Shown here: in pieces, positions 15,283-24,241 of the stretch
Numbering within the stretch: the first letter of the stretch is position 1
How the letters are laid out: the number at the start of each line of letters is the position of its first letter
Assembly: GCF_000970285.1 (NCBI RefSeq)
Contig: NZ_CP009516.1
Span: 2,893,036-2,957,035 of the forward strand
DNA: 64,000 nucleotides
Source of the DNA: Methanosarcina horonobensis HB-1 = JCM 15518
GTDB taxonomy: Archaea > Halobacteriota > Methanosarcinia > Methanosarcinales > Methanosarcinaceae
Reading direction: 5' to 3'
The notes under the pieces: generated by a model
What the model saw: only the letters and a program-made list of their open reading frames with translations
Database searches by the model: none
Told to the model about the DNA's origin: nothing
Made by a program: the position numbers and the translations under genes

Positions 15283-18057
15283 ATGTCATCCCAATCCGAT
15301 CAAACCACATCTCCGGGTCCGGCACAAACGGCATCGGACGTCAAATGGTATGCACTTGCGCCGGCAGAAGTTGCAAACCGCCTCCAGGTCGATCCGGCCA
15401 GGGGCCTGAGCTCGGCAGAGGCTCAGCAGCGCTTGCAGCAGTATGGCCCGAATTACCTTGCCGAGAAAAAGAAGGAACCAGGCTGGCAGGCCTTTCTGCG
15501 CCAGTACCGGGACCTCATGCAGATAATCCTGCTGGTAGCTGCAGTTGTCAACCAGCTCTTCACCGGAGAATGGGGAACCACCATGGTACTGGTGAGCCTT
15601 ACTGTCTTCAATGCAGTTCTTGGTCTGCGCGGAGAGGCAAGAGCCGAGGCCAGCCTAGCGGCGCTGGCAAGCAAGATGAAGAATATTGCCCGTGTGCGCC
15701 GGGACGGCGAGGCAAAGGAGATCGAGGCTGAGGGACTGGTGCCCGGCGATATCGTGTTGATGGAGGCAGGCAACGTTGTCCCTGCAGATGGCCGTCTGTT
15801 CATGACAGCCACGATGGAGATTGAGGAGGCTGCCCTCACCGGCGAGAGCATTGCCACGCTGAAGGATACTGCTGCCATTACCAGGCCCGAGGTTCCCCTG
15901 GGAGACCGGGTGAACATGGCATTTATGAATACATCCGTCACCCGCGGCCGTGGAGAGATGATCGTCACTACCACAGGCATGGGCACCGAGATGGGACATA
16001 TCGCCAACCTGCTCAATAAGACAGAGGCGGACAAGACGCCTTTGCAGAAGCAACTCGACCGGCTGACGATGGCCATTGCGGCACTGGCCGGTCTTGCCTT
16101 CATCCTGATGGTCATCCTGGGACTGCGCAATGGACAGGCGCTGGACGCCATCTTCATCGCAGGTGTAGCGCTGGCAATCTCGGCCATCCCGACCGGCCTG
16201 CCTGCTGTGGTCACCACTATGTACTCCATGGGCACGCGGGCGCTGGCAGCTCAGAATGCTATTGTTAAACGGCTTCCATCTGTGGAGACACTGGGCTCGG
16301 TCTCAGCCATCTGCTCCGACAAGACCGGCACGCTGACGCTTAACAAGATGACAGCGCGCGAGTTCAGCGTCCCTGGCCAGAACCGCTACAGAGTGACCGG
16401 CGAAGGCTACAGCACGAAGGGGCAGTTGCAGCATTCCGGAGGAGCCAGGATCGATATCGATGCAGTATTGCTGCCGATGGCTCTGTGCGCCGACGCCCGC
16501 CTTGACGGCGAAGAATTGATTGGCGACCCGACCGAAGGCGCACTTATTGTGCTGGCCGAAAAGGGTGGCATCAGTGTAGAAGGCGCTCGCCATATGTACC
16601 CGCGTGTGGCCGAAGTACCATTTGACTCCGACTATAAGTTCATGGCCACGTTCCACAATATGAAAAACGAGCAGGGAAAGCCTACGGTGCGCTGTTTCGT
16701 CAAGGGTGCGCCCGATGTGCTGATTGAACGTGCGGGTTCTTACTGGTTGCCGGATGGCGAGAGTCATCCAATCACAGACGATAATCGCCATCTGGCGCTC
16801 CAGGAAAACGACCGGATGGCCGAAGCGGGAGAGCGTGTTATGGTGGTCGCCCGCCGTGACTTCGATCCGGCTACCTTTGATCCGAAGGGCAATCTTCTCG
16901 ACCTGGTGAAGGATCTCACCCTCCTGGCTATGGTCGGCATCGTCGACCCCCCTCGGGCCGAGGCAAAGGATGCCATTGCCAAATGCCACAGTGCTGGCAT
17001 ACAGGTGCGCATGATCACAGGCGACCATGCGGTGACTGCCGCCGCTATTGGTGACGAGCTGGGAATCGAGGGTGAGGCCTTGACAGGGTCTCAATTTGCC
17101 GCCATTCCTGATGAGCAGTTGAAGCAACAACTGGACCAGATAGGTGTGGTTGCCCGTGTGGCACCTGAGGACAAAATCCGACTGGTGACGCTGCTCCAGC
17201 AGAAGAAGAACATAGTGTCCATGACCGGAGATGGAGTCAACGATGCCCCTGCGCTAAAAAAAGCCGACATCGGCGTGGCCATGGGCATCACCGGCACCGA
17301 AGTCTCCAAAGGTGCTGCGGTGATGATCCTGACCGACGATAACTTCGCCACTATCGTTAAGGCGATAGAGTATGGCCGTCATATCTACAATAACCTGTTC
17401 AACTACGTCCGCTTCCAGATGACGCAGCTGGTGGCGTTTATCGCTTCCTACCTGCTGGCCGCACTGTTTATTGTGCTGGGAGGTGCGCCGTTTACGCCTC
17501 TCGTTGTCCTGTTTTTGAATTTCCTCATCACAGTCCCTGTAGCCATCGCGCTAGGATTCGATAAACCGGCCCAGGATCTGATGGAGAGAAGGCCAAGACC
17601 GCTGGAGCAACCCATCCTTTCTCCGTCACAATGGGTGCGTATTGCTTTCATCGGGGTCCTGACAGCTATCGCCACAGTCTATCTGGAGTCTATTTACGAG
17701 GCGGAAGGCGCGGCAACGGCGGCCACCGTGGGCTTTGTGGCTTTTGCCCTCCTCAGCATCGCCATGGGACTCAGCGCTCGCAGCGAGACTGCCACCGCTT
17801 TCAACCGGGATATTTTGCATGATCGAAACCAGGTACTCTTCTATGGTGTGGCATTGTTGGTAACTATCCTGGCTACCGAGCTTCACTTACTGCAGCGCGT
17901 CCTGGACCTGACCCCGCTGAGCGGGAGACAGTGGTTGATATGCATCGTCGCTGCCATCGCCCTACTGCTCGTTGACGAGGTTATCAAGGTCTTCCTGCGC
18001 AGCCGCCGCAGCCATAGTGCGGCACCTCCTGCTGTTGCAGTGCCAACCCCGGCATAA
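15283..18057 (+). CDS. P-type cation-transporting ATPase (P2 class)
   Basis: A 924-residue ion pump. In order: a cation-ATPase N-terminal segment (L-S-S-A-E-A-Q-Q-R-L-Q-Q-Y-G-P-N), the actuator loop L-T-G-E-S, the M4 stretch I-P-T-G-L-P, the phosphorylation site C-S-D-K-T-G-T-L-T, the nucleotide-binding K-G-A-P-D-V-L, M-I-T-G-D-H, and the hinge M-T-G-D-G-V-N-D-A-P-A-L, then a C-terminal bundle of six helices. The M4 motif (IPTGLP in place of PEGLP) leaves the transported ion open: Ca, Mg, Mn or a monovalent ion are possible. AAGGAG precedes the ATG. High GC and linkage to PPK2 suggest an acquired two-gene unit. Confidence 0.93.
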   Translation: MSSQSDQTTSPGPAQTASDVKWYALAPAEVANRLQVDPARGLSSAEAQQRLQQYGPNYLAEKKKEPGWQAFLRQYRDLMQIILLVAAVVNQLFTGEWGTTMVLVSLTVFNAVLGLRGEARAEASLAALASKMKNIARVRRDGEAKEIEAEGLVPGDIVLMEAGNVVPADGRLFMTATMEIEEAALTGESIATLKDTAAITRPEVPLGDRVNMAFMNTSVTRGRGEMIVTTTGMGTEMGHIANLLNKTEADKTPLQKQLDRLTMAIAALAGLAFILMVILGLRNGQALDAIFIAGVALAISAIPTGLPAVVTTMYSMGTRALAAQNAIVKRLPSVETLGSVSAICSDKTGTLTLNKMTAREFSVPGQNRYRVTGEGYSTKGQLQHSGGARIDIDAVLLPMALCADARLDGEELIGDPTEGALIVLAEKGGISVEGARHMYPRVAEVPFDSDYKFMATFHNMKNEQGKPTVRCFVKGAPDVLIERAGSYWLPDGESHPITDDNRHLALQENDRMAEAGERVMVVARRDFDPATFDPKGNLLDLVKDLTLLAMVGIVDPPRAEAKDAIAKCHSAGIQVRMITGDHAVTAAAIGDELGIEGEALTGSQFAAIPDEQLKQQLDQIGVVARVAPEDKIRLVTLLQQKKNIVSMTGDGVNDAPALKKADIGVAMGITGTEVSKGAAVMILTDDNFATIVKAIEYGRHIYNNLFNYVRFQMTQLVAFIASYLLAALFIVLGGAPFTPLVVLFLNFLITVPVAIALGFDKPAQDLMERRPRPLEQPILSPSQWVRIAFIGVLTAIATVYLESIYEAEGAATAATVGFVAFALLSIAMGLSARSETATAFNRDILHDRNQVLFYGVALLVTILATELHLLQRVLDLTPLSGRQWLICIVAAIALLLVDEVIKVFLRSRRSHSAAPPAVAVPTPA

Positions 18058-18398
18058 ACGAACGGAATTTAGAGCAGTGGCTCGAAAATGCTTCATTGCT
18101 TGCAGCGTGGTGCACCAGCGCAACTTTAATTCTTATATATTTATATTAACAGGAAAAGATATAATATGAAATTTGTAATTACCGATGTAATATTAGTTTT
18201 TAGATAGAACACAAAAGAAGATCCGAATATGGCCGGATTAACCGCAATTTAATAACTTTGGCTTTAAACTGGAAGATTTTTATTTCATTTTATATTGAGG
18301 CTGTCAACTGTTAGTGAAATCACTAAAAAATTTTGACATCGTAAAAATGTCAAAAATCTTGAGTTCAAAATGGGGAAGAATCAGCTTAGTGGGGGAAT
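18058..18398. other. Intergenic region at the GC-rich/AT-rich boundary
   Basis: Base composition falls abruptly after about 18130. No gene is supported. A purine-rich GGGGGAA just before 18402 is the likely ribosome-binding site of the next gene. Confidence 0.5.
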
Positions 18399-18401
18399 TA
18401 G

Positions 18402-18905
18402 TTGAATAAACAATACTTGTCAGGTTTTACAATTCTTATTGCGTTTCTCATAATTGCTCCTAGCATTGCAGTAGCAGTACCTGAGACTGATTATACTATT
18501 TCAGCTGGGTATCAAAATGTTACGCCCTATGTTGCTAGTGAGATACTTGATCAAAAATGTGTGTTCATTTTGGATGTTCGTACCTCTGCTGAATACAAGC
18601 ACGGGCATATTGAAGGAGCAAAACTGATCCCATTAAAAAATGTGCCAGCATATGATCCTGTTAATTTATCCGATAGCCAGCTATTGCCGAATAGAATGGG
18701 TGAATTACCAAAAAATAAAGATATGAAAGTACTTGTTTATTGTAAAGCAGGAAATAGAGGTGCCGCTGCAAGCCAGTTGATAGCAGACGCGGGTTACAAA
18801 AGAGTATATAACGTTCAGGGTGGTATCAATTCATGGGTAAATGCAGGGTGTCCAATTGTAGTTGACCCTACAGAATGGACAGCCAGTTATCCTTCTAGTC
18901 TATGA
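18402..18905 (+). CDS. Exported rhodanese-like protein
   Basis: 167 residues beginning with TTG (strong GGGGGAA 7 nt upstream). A signal peptide (F-T-I-L-I-A-F-L-I-I-A-P-S-I-A-V-A) leads a single rhodanese domain: I-L-D-V-R-T-S-A-E-Y-K-H-G-H-I-E-G-A, then the active-site loop V-Y-C-K-A-G-N-R with the catalytic Cys, then G-Y-K-R-V-Y-N-V-Q-G-G-I-N-S-W. It should carry persulfide sulfur outside the membrane. It stands alone, with a terminator hairpin downstream. Confidence 0.88.
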   Translation: MNKQYLSGFTILIAFLIIAPSIAVAVPETDYTISAGYQNVTPYVASEILDQKCVFILDVRTSAEYKHGHIEGAKLIPLKNVPAYDPVNLSDSQLLPNRMGELPKNKDMKVLVYCKAGNRGAAASQLIADAGYKRVYNVQGGINSWVNAGCPIVVDPTEWTASYPSSL

Positions 18906-18951
18906 CACAACAAAGGTATTTAAGTCGAATAAATAATCAGATCGTTAACAG

Positions 18952-18978
18952 GTGCCTTTTCCAATAAGGCACTCTTTT
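18952..18978 (+). terminator. Intrinsic-type terminator after rhodanese gene
   Basis: GTGCCTT (18952-18958) pairs with AAGGCAC (18966-18972) over a 7-nt loop, followed by TCTTTT. It ends about 50 nt after the rhodanese stop. Confidence 0.6.
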
Positions 18979-19137
18979 AACACCTGAATACTAAGAACCT
19001 GTAATCGAATGTTCAGCATTGTCGTCTCGAGCGTTCTGCTTCCGGAAGTTTTGATCTCTTTATAAGCCCGTTTATTCAAGAACTATATAATATTGAGGAT
19101 GAAAAAATATATATCTATAGTTTTTACAGTAAAGTTG

Positions 19138-19965
19138 ATGAGATCTTCCCTGATCACAGTTTTATTGTCTTCCGAGAAAAGGACAGATCTGCTTCTATTC
19201 CTAAAAGAGAAGCCCAGAACCATAGAAGAAATCAACTCCGAACTTGACACCAACTCCGTTGCTACCCTGCCCCAGCTTAAAAGGCTGAAAGAAAACGGGC
19301 TCGTAGTCCAGGAGGACAGGGTATATAATCTCTCCCTTCTGGGGAAAATCCTTGTTCGAAGAATGGAATCTCTTGTAAAAGCTTTCAGGCTACTTGAGGA
19401 CAATTACGATTACTGGTCAGGTGTTAAGCCAGGGGGAGCCCCACTTGTTCTTTTTAAGTTAATGGAAGAACTTATGACATTGATACCTGACAGCTGTCAG
19501 GGAGAAGATGCTTCTTCGGCATACCGGGAAATGTCTGAGACTTTTTGCAGCTCGAAACGAGTTCTCCTTATCATTTCACATCACGATCTGAGCTATCTGG
19601 ACATCTGTGCGGAAAACGCAAAAAAAGGGCTGAAAGTATCGATAATATTTACCCAACCTGTATTTGAAAAGTTTACAGAAGAATTTAAAAAAGAACTTGA
19701 TACCCTGCTTCTTCTCGAAAATGTTGAAATATATGTACTGAGTGAGTGTGTTAATCCCCCCACAATTGCTGTAACTGATACAATGGTTCTTACCTGCTTT
19801 TGTACCGGTAAAAATGACGGGAGTGAGAACAATACCATGGTCAGTTTTGGAGAAAAAGCCGTTTACTGGGGTAAGGAAACCTTTGAGTATTTCAGGGCAC
19901 TGGCCAAACCTCTGGCGTCCGCTGTTAAATCAGGTACTTCTTCCAGATCGGAGGAGCAATTCTGA
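19138..19965 (+). CDS. Winged-helix regulator with FilR1 (DUF1724) domain
   Basis: About 275 residues. An N-terminal winged helix (S-S-E-K-R-T-D-L-L-L-F-L-K-E-K-P-R-T-I-E-E-I, then L-P-Q-L-K-R-L-K-E-N-G-L-V) is joined to a FilR1-type C-terminal domain, a regulator family expanded in Methanosarcina. I prefer the ATG at 19138 because the family typically begins at M-R-S-S-L; an ATG at 19099 and a TTG at 19093 are in frame upstream. It is convergent with the fumarase operon. The target genes are not evident. Confidence 0.82.
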   Translation: MRSSLITVLLSSEKRTDLLLFLKEKPRTIEEINSELDTNSVATLPQLKRLKENGLVVQEDRVYNLSLLGKILVRRMESLVKAFRLLEDNYDYWSGVKPGGAPLVLFKLMEELMTLIPDSCQGEDASSAYREMSETFCSSKRVLLIISHHDLSYLDICAENAKKGLKVSIIFTQPVFEKFTEEFKKELDTLLLLENVEIYVLSECVNPPTIAVTDTMVLTCFCTGKNDGSENNTMVSFGEKAVYWGKETFEYFRALAKPLASAVKSGTSSRSEEQF

Positions 19966-20193
19966 GCAAAAGGATAAACAATGAATGGCTCAAAATAATA
20001 GCTCTTGGCTAGTCAATAATAACGAGGTTAAAAATAACGAGGTTAAAAAGTAAAACAAAAAAAATAAAAAACCAAAAATGAGATTAGCGGAAGTATCTTT
20101 AGATCTCGATTAACAGGTCCAGTGCAGCCTGAAATAACCTAACTCGAGTCCGGAAGACTGAAATTCCTGAAAAATCGATTACTGCTCAGGGAT

Positions 20194-20778
20194 TTAGTTT
20201 TGCTTATCCAGCTTTTCAAGCACTTTTTCAGCTTTTTCTCTTACCTCTGTAAAAATATCTTTTCCTTTTGAATCAATCCCTACAATTAGCGGCCCGAACT
20301 CCTTAACCCTGAGCACCCAGACAGCTTCAGGCATTCCAAGGTCAAGCCAGTGGACAGTTTTTACCTCTTTGATTAATTCTGCGGCAAGGGCTGCGCAGCC
20401 TCCTGTATATGCAAGGTAGACGCACCTGTTTTTCAATGCATCTGCAACACCTTTCATTCCGCCTTTTCCAATAATTGCCCGAATTTCATGGGTTTTCAGG
20501 ATAGGAGGAGTCATTTTTGACATTCTGCCACTGGTTGTGGGGCCTGCTGATACTACTTCCCAGTCGGATTCGGTCTGCTGCATAAGGGGGCCGCAGTGAT
20601 AGATAACTGCCCCTTCAAGAGAGAAAGGAAGTTTTTCTCCTTTTTCTTCCATCTCAAGAATCCTGGCGTGGGCTTCATCCCTGGCTGTCAGGATTTCTCC
20701 TGAGATATAAACAATATCTCCGGCATTGAGTTTCTCAATGTCCTCTCTCTTCAGCGGGGTCTGCAGATGATATTCCAT
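20194..20778 (-). CDS. fumB: Fumarate hydratase class I, beta subunit
   Basis: The C-terminal-type subunit of the two-subunit iron-sulfur fumarase (fumarate + water to malate). I start at the ATG at 20778, which overlaps the alpha stop by one base (TAATG); the longer frame to 20826 is not needed. Motifs: L-N-A-G-D-I-V-Y-I-S-G-E-I-L-T-A-R-D-E-A-H, V-I-Y-H-C-G-P, G-P-T-T-S-G-R-M-S-K-M-T-P, and G-G-C-A-A-L. Length (~194) is typical. In methanogens the enzyme serves the partial citric acid pathway for biosynthesis. Confidence 0.93.
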   Translation of the reverse strand: MEYHLQTPLKREDIEKLNAGDIVYISGEILTARDEAHARILEMEEKGEKLPFSLEGAVIYHCGPLMQQTESDWEVVSAGPTTSGRMSKMTPPILKTHEIRAIIGKGGMKGVADALKNRCVYLAYTGGCAALAAELIKEVKTVHWLDLGMPEAVWVLRVKEFGPLIVGIDSKGKDIFTEVREKAEKVLEKLDKQN

Positions 20779-21620
20779 TATTTTTCCTCCCCGAATACAA
20801 TCGAAGCATGCCTGTTTGCCCAGCACTGGATATTTACTGCAACCGGAAGAGAAGCGGTATGGCAGTGAGCGGTTTTTACGTGTACGGCAAGGGCGGTTGT
20901 GCTGCCTCCAAGTCCCATACAGCCGATTCCAAGAGAGTTTACCGCGTCCAGGATTCCCTTCTCAAACTCGTTCATAGGGGTATCAAGAGGCTCAAGCAGG
21001 GCTTCTTTTGCAAGCCTGGCTGCTTTGTCAAAAGAGCCTCCTATCCCTAATCCCAGAGTCAGGGGAGGACAGGGCATACCTCCGGCATTTATCACGGTCT
21101 CAAGTACAAAATTTTTGATACTGCCTGCTTCAGTCGGGTTAAACATCCGAAGGGCGCTCATATTTTCCGAACCTGCCCCCTTTGGGGCAACAGTGACTTT
21201 TAGTTGCTTTCCGGGCACAAATTTCCAGTGAATATCCGGGATTCCTGCTCCTGTATTGTCCCCACTGTTTTTTCGGGTCAGAGGGTCAACTGCATTGGGG
21301 CGAAGCGGAATTTCCATGGTAGCGAGGGTAACCGCATTTCTTATCGCGGCCTCAAGGTCAAAACCTGGCTGAAACTCAGTTCCGAGCTCGGCAAAAAAGA
21401 TCATGATGCCTGTATCCTGGCACATGGGGACTCCATGATTTTTAGCAATCTCGATGTTTTTCAGGATTGCCCGTAGCTGGGATTTTGCAACCTCATTTTC
21501 TTCTCTGGCTTCAGCTTTCCTTAGCGCATCCACCACATCATCAGGAAGCTCGATTTCTGCTTTTCGCAGGAGGTCTGCAACAGACCGGATAAAGTTTTCA
21601 CGACTGATTTTTGAAGACAA
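20778..21620 (-). CDS. fumA: Fumarate hydratase class I, alpha subunit
   Basis: A 280-residue alpha subunit. The [4Fe-4S] ligand Cys is probably that in G-V-P-M-C-Q-D-T-G; other motifs are P-K-G-A-G-S-E-N-M-S-A-L, N-A-G-G-M-P-C-P-P-L-T-L-G-L-G-I-G-G and G-I-G-C-M-G-L-G-G, which has another conserved Cys. The start is TTG (21620), with GGTGG upstream. It is translationally coupled to the beta subunit (TAATG). Confidence 0.93.
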   Translation of the reverse strand: MSSKISRENFIRSVADLLRKAEIELPDDVVDALRKAEAREENEVAKSQLRAILKNIEIAKNHGVPMCQDTGIMIFFAELGTEFQPGFDLEAAIRNAVTLATMEIPLRPNAVDPLTRKNSGDNTGAGIPDIHWKFVPGKQLKVTVAPKGAGSENMSALRMFNPTEAGSIKNFVLETVINAGGMPCPPLTLGLGIGGSFDKAARLAKEALLEPLDTPMNEFEKGILDAVNSLGIGCMGLGGSTTALAVHVKTAHCHTASLPVAVNIQCWANRHASIVFGEEK

Positions 21621-21765
21621 AAGACCACCAGAATGGTTAAAATGAATTGATAATAGTTAGAAGATAAACGTAAGGTAAATAGAAAATAAACGCAGGCGGG
21701 AAGTTTTCATTTCCGAACGCCTGTCGAATAGATTCTGGACCTTCTGAGAACTGGGCTCTTTAATT

Positions 21766-22325
21766 AAATATATTTTTGTCCCCTGCGTGTTCCAGGACAG
21801 CTTTATTTCAGGATGGGTCTTATTTTGTCTTTGCGTCCTTACTTTTACTTTTGCAGGTCTGCAACCGGAGGCTTTACACCAACACGTTTCTCAGGATATG
21901 CTATCCTGCTCCTCTTGCAGATAAAAGACTCTTCCAGGTTGGATGCCATCTGCTGCGCGAGCCCTGCAGGGATGCCCATAATCATCAGCTCAGGAGGCAG
22001 CCAGGGATTCCCTGTTGGGTCGGCAGGTCCCACAAAAGCCGAGTCTTTTGGCGCATTTTCTGCCATGCCTGCCGGAAAAGCGATCATCGTAGCACAGACG
22101 GGTCCTCCGGGTATTATCGTCCTGTAAAAGGGATCAGAGTTATTGAATTGGGCAAGCCCGCAGAGGTTTCTGATCTGTTCACTACCTGCAAACAGGATAA
22201 ATGCTCTGACGGTTTCAGGTGAAACTTCATCAGTACACGGTGCAATAACCGTGTATTTGCCGTGGGGAGTAATTTTTCCTGCGCGTTCTTTCTGTTCATC
22301 GAACAGTTCAGGAGTTGCCTTCAGG
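21766..22325. repeat. Near-identical direct repeat, copy 1
   Basis: Matches 24242-24801 at an offset of 2476 bp with very few differences. It covers the 3' half of the DUF169 gene and ~65 bp downstream of its stop. Beyond about 22250-22330 the two copies diverge clearly, although the reading frames remain homologous. The uneven identity suggests gene conversion after an older duplication. Confidence 0.8.
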
Positions 22326-22654
22326 TGTTCGGCTGCACCCCCATGAAAATCTGGTGTACCCACAGTAACGAAGTATTTTAGCTTTGGATGCGGTTCAGCA
22401 AGCCCCATCCATACCAGTCCGCCTGCACAGCACTGTTCGTGACCAGCCTCAACATAGAGAGGAGGTGTTTCTTTAAAGAGGGAGGAAGTGTAAACCGCCT
22501 TTGCCACACAGCGGTCTATTTTGTACGATGGTGCTGCACCCTGCGGGACTTCATCCGTGGCATAGACACAGAGAGGGCGCAGTTGCAGCCTTCCGGCTTC
22601 GGCAAACTTTTTTCCCAGCTCCTCTTCAACATTCAACATTGCAGTTTTCCTCAT
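21845..22654 (-). CDS. DUF169 family protein, copy 1
   Basis: 269 residues of the DUF169 (COG2043) family, function unknown. Conserved features are R-P-L-C-V-Y-A-T-D-E-V-P, Y-V-E-A-G-H-E-Q-C-C-A-G-G, I-A-P-C-T-D-E-V-S-P-E, and P-G-G-P-V-C-A-T-M. The paired Cys residues after G-H-E-Q and the later Cys could bind a cofactor or metal (inference). It is a duplicate of 24321-25127. At its 5' side lies the truncated tail of a flavoprotein gene that is intact beside the other copy. Confidence 0.85.
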   Translation of the reverse strand: MRKTAMLNVEEELGKKFAEAGRLQLRPLCVYATDEVPQGAAPSYKIDRCVAKAVYTSSLFKETPPLYVEAGHEQCCAGGLVWMGLAEPHPKLKYFVTVGTPDFHGGAAEHLKATPELFDEQKERAGKITPHGKYTVIAPCTDEVSPETVRAFILFAGSEQIRNLCGLAQFNNSDPFYRTIIPGGPVCATMIAFPAGMAENAPKDSAFVGPADPTGNPWLPPELMIMGIPAGLAQQMASNLEESFICKRSRIAYPEKRVGVKPPVADLQK

Positions 22655-22716
22655 GGCACCACCTTTAGAATATTACCTTGTAAACCCTGTTCTTTGATCT
22701 GGCCGCCCCAGTAGTC

Positions 22717-22815
22717 TTACTCTTTGAGCCAGCCTTTTTCCAGCCAGTAATCGCAGTTGTGCGTCCAATGATCTTTATTGGCAAGGATGACATATTTGAA
22801 GTGATCTCTCCATGT
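22717..22815 (-). pseudogene. Truncated 3' end of flavoprotein (FMN reductase) gene
   Basis: The last ~33 codons match the end of the intact gene at 25190-25861 (W-R-D-H-F-K-Y-V-I-L-A-N-K-D-H-W-T-H). The match stops abruptly at about 22815, where unrelated RHS-like sequence begins. It is the leftover of the duplicated segment. Confidence 0.85.
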
Positions 22816-22825
22816 TTCTTTTGTT

Positions 22826-22963
22826 AAGCTGGATACGATGCTTCCTGACCCCTATAATCCGCAGGCATTGAATAGATATTCTTATGCTCTGAATAACCCC
22901 GTGTTATGTTTTTTACGAGGTAGAAAGAACGAAAATATTGTAAACAGCAACAAATCGGTATAG
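22826..22963 (+). pseudogene. RHS/YD-repeat core fragment
   Basis: The open stretch reads P-D-P-Y-N-P-Q-A-L-N-R-Y-S-Y-A-L-N-N-P, the hallmark end of RHS/YD-repeat core domains before the variable C-terminus. It has no start and then runs into unrelated residues before TAG at 22961. The rest of an RHS gene is absent. A terminator hairpin follows at once, so this may be the true 3' end of a lost large gene. Confidence 0.6.
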
Positions 22964-23000
22964 AAAGGCCTCGTCCAAGTCCTTGGAACGTGGCCTTTTT
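22964..23000 (+). terminator. Strong hairpin terminator
   Basis: AAAGGCC (22964-22970) pairs with GGCCTTT (22992-22998), with CGT/ACG and CCAAG/CTTGG continuing the stem inward. T residues follow on + and the mirrored A residues would serve the minus strand. Confidence 0.65.
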
Positions 23001-23104
23001 ACGGCTAGAGAATTATTTGCTTAAATTACATAAAATACCATATCTACATGCCTTGAGTAGATAAAAATGATGCTGCCTTGAGCTGGCGGGGCCTTGGCGG
23101 ACAT

Positions 23105-23236
23105 TCATCCATGCTGGGCGAGGATATCATTCTCCATTTTGAGTTGCTGAAGCTCCTTGCGCAGCTTGCTTAATTCCTGTTCCTCCGGGGTTCTTTTATA
23201 ATTGTTAAAGAAATGGATCGACACCTGCTTATAGCA
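23105..23236 (-). pseudogene. IS3-family transposase OrfA remnant
   Basis: The minus-strand frame gives Y-K-R-T-P-E-E-Q-E-L-S-K-L-R-K-E-L-Q-Q-L-K-M-E-N-D-I-L, the Leu-zipper end of an IS3-type OrfA, and stops soon after. No OrfB or terminal repeats are seen nearby. It marks past insertion-sequence activity inside the duplicated region. Confidence 0.6.
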
Positions 23237-23240
23237 CCAT

Positions 23241-24020
23241 CTATAAAAATAGCGTTATTAAAAAGGTTAACAATATGAAAACCATTCCTGCCATTGCTAC
23301 AAACAAACCTAACGGGATTTTTCTGCCTGCAAAACTATTAGTTAATGCCCCTTTCTTTGGACATACAGCAATGCATTTTTGGCAGTTAAAACATTCAGCC
23401 GATATTACCTTCTTCATTTTATGCACCTCTAGATTTGAGGGACAGTTCTTTGTACATAACTTGCAATTGATGCACTTATCTTCGCATCGGACGATACCAC
23501 TGGGGCTAAACCGACCTGCAACTCCGGCGACAGCACCCTGTATGCAGATATATTTGCAGAAGAAATTATCAATAAAGAATGAGCCAATAATTGTTACAAA
23601 CATCAACATAATACTTATCCAGGCTAATCCAGGCAATATTATGCTATATTGCTCAAACACATCGTCAACACTGACTTGTAGCAGAAACTTGCCGCTTGCA
23701 ATGGATAATACTGCAAAACCTGTAAGTATGATATATTTCACTGCTCTAAGATATTTATCGAGTGTTGCAGGAACTGTAGCCCTTTTTTTTAAAATTTTGA
23801 ATCCTATATATCCAATACCCCTTTGCAGCGCCCCCACCATGCACAAAAAACCACAAAAGCTTCTTTTGAAGATAATGGCAAACAAAATAAATATTATTAG
23901 AACTTCCATAATGACTGCATTTTCGAAAGTCTCCTCAATAAGGAAACTAAAAACAAACGGGAATATTATTAGAATAAAAGGAATGGCCGTTTTTGCTAAT
24001 TTCTTAGTATTAATATTCAT
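23241..24020 (-). CDS. NapH/CcoG-like membrane ferredoxin
   Basis: 259 residues with an N-terminal hydrophobic half of about five to six helices, two C-x3-C motifs on loops (F-C-G-F-L-C-M-V and F-C-K-Y-I-C-I-Q), and two C-terminal [4Fe-4S] ferredoxin motifs (C-I-N-C-K-L-C-T-K-N-C-P and C-F-N-C-Q-K-C-I-A-V-C-P). This is the plan of NapH-type electron-transfer proteins at the membrane face. A final helix closes the protein. The redox partner is not in the neighbourhood. It lies between the two DUF169 copies, so it may have been inserted with mobile DNA. Confidence 0.85.
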   Translation of the reverse strand: MNINTKKLAKTAIPFILIIFPFVFSFLIEETFENAVIMEVLIIFILFAIIFKRSFCGFLCMVGALQRGIGYIGFKILKKRATVPATLDKYLRAVKYIILTGFAVLSIASGKFLLQVSVDDVFEQYSIILPGLAWISIMLMFVTIIGSFFIDNFFCKYICIQGAVAGVAGRFSPSGIVRCEDKCINCKLCTKNCPSNLEVHKMKKVISAECFNCQKCIAVCPKKGALTNSFAGRKIPLGLFVAMAGMVFILLTFLITLFL

Positions 24021-24109
24021 TACATGACCTCCGTATATTTGGTTTGGTTTACATCTACCGAATTAAAATCTTCACAAAAATACCTCCTGTTTATTTATGT
24101 GATAATAAT

Positions 24110-24241
24110 GAGCTGATCCCAAAACTCAAAAAAATACTTCTTTGAATCTTGGTTTTGAGAGGAACAATCGAACTACTGATCAGGAAAATAGTTATGAGCA
24201 TCTCCCAATATGGGAGTAAAAATGGGTTTTGGGATAGGCTC
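24110..24241. mobile_element. 132-bp MITE-like element, copy 2
   Basis: Left end GAGCTGATCCCAAAACTC; right end, read inward, GAGCCTATCCCAAAACCC. It is the same length as the element at 7361-7492. In reverse orientation the interiors also share an A-AGAT-C-AAAGAAG block. Its right end touches the start of the DUF169 direct repeat. No clear target-site duplication is seen. Confidence 0.6.

Noticed and set aside
15453-17130. Long minus-strand frames opposite the P-type ATPase gene
   Set aside because: GC-rich antisense shadows; the plus-strand gene has all catalytic motifs.
23275-24027. 250-codon plus-strand frame
   Set aside because: Antisense of the NapH-like gene, whose Cys motifs are intact on the minus strand.
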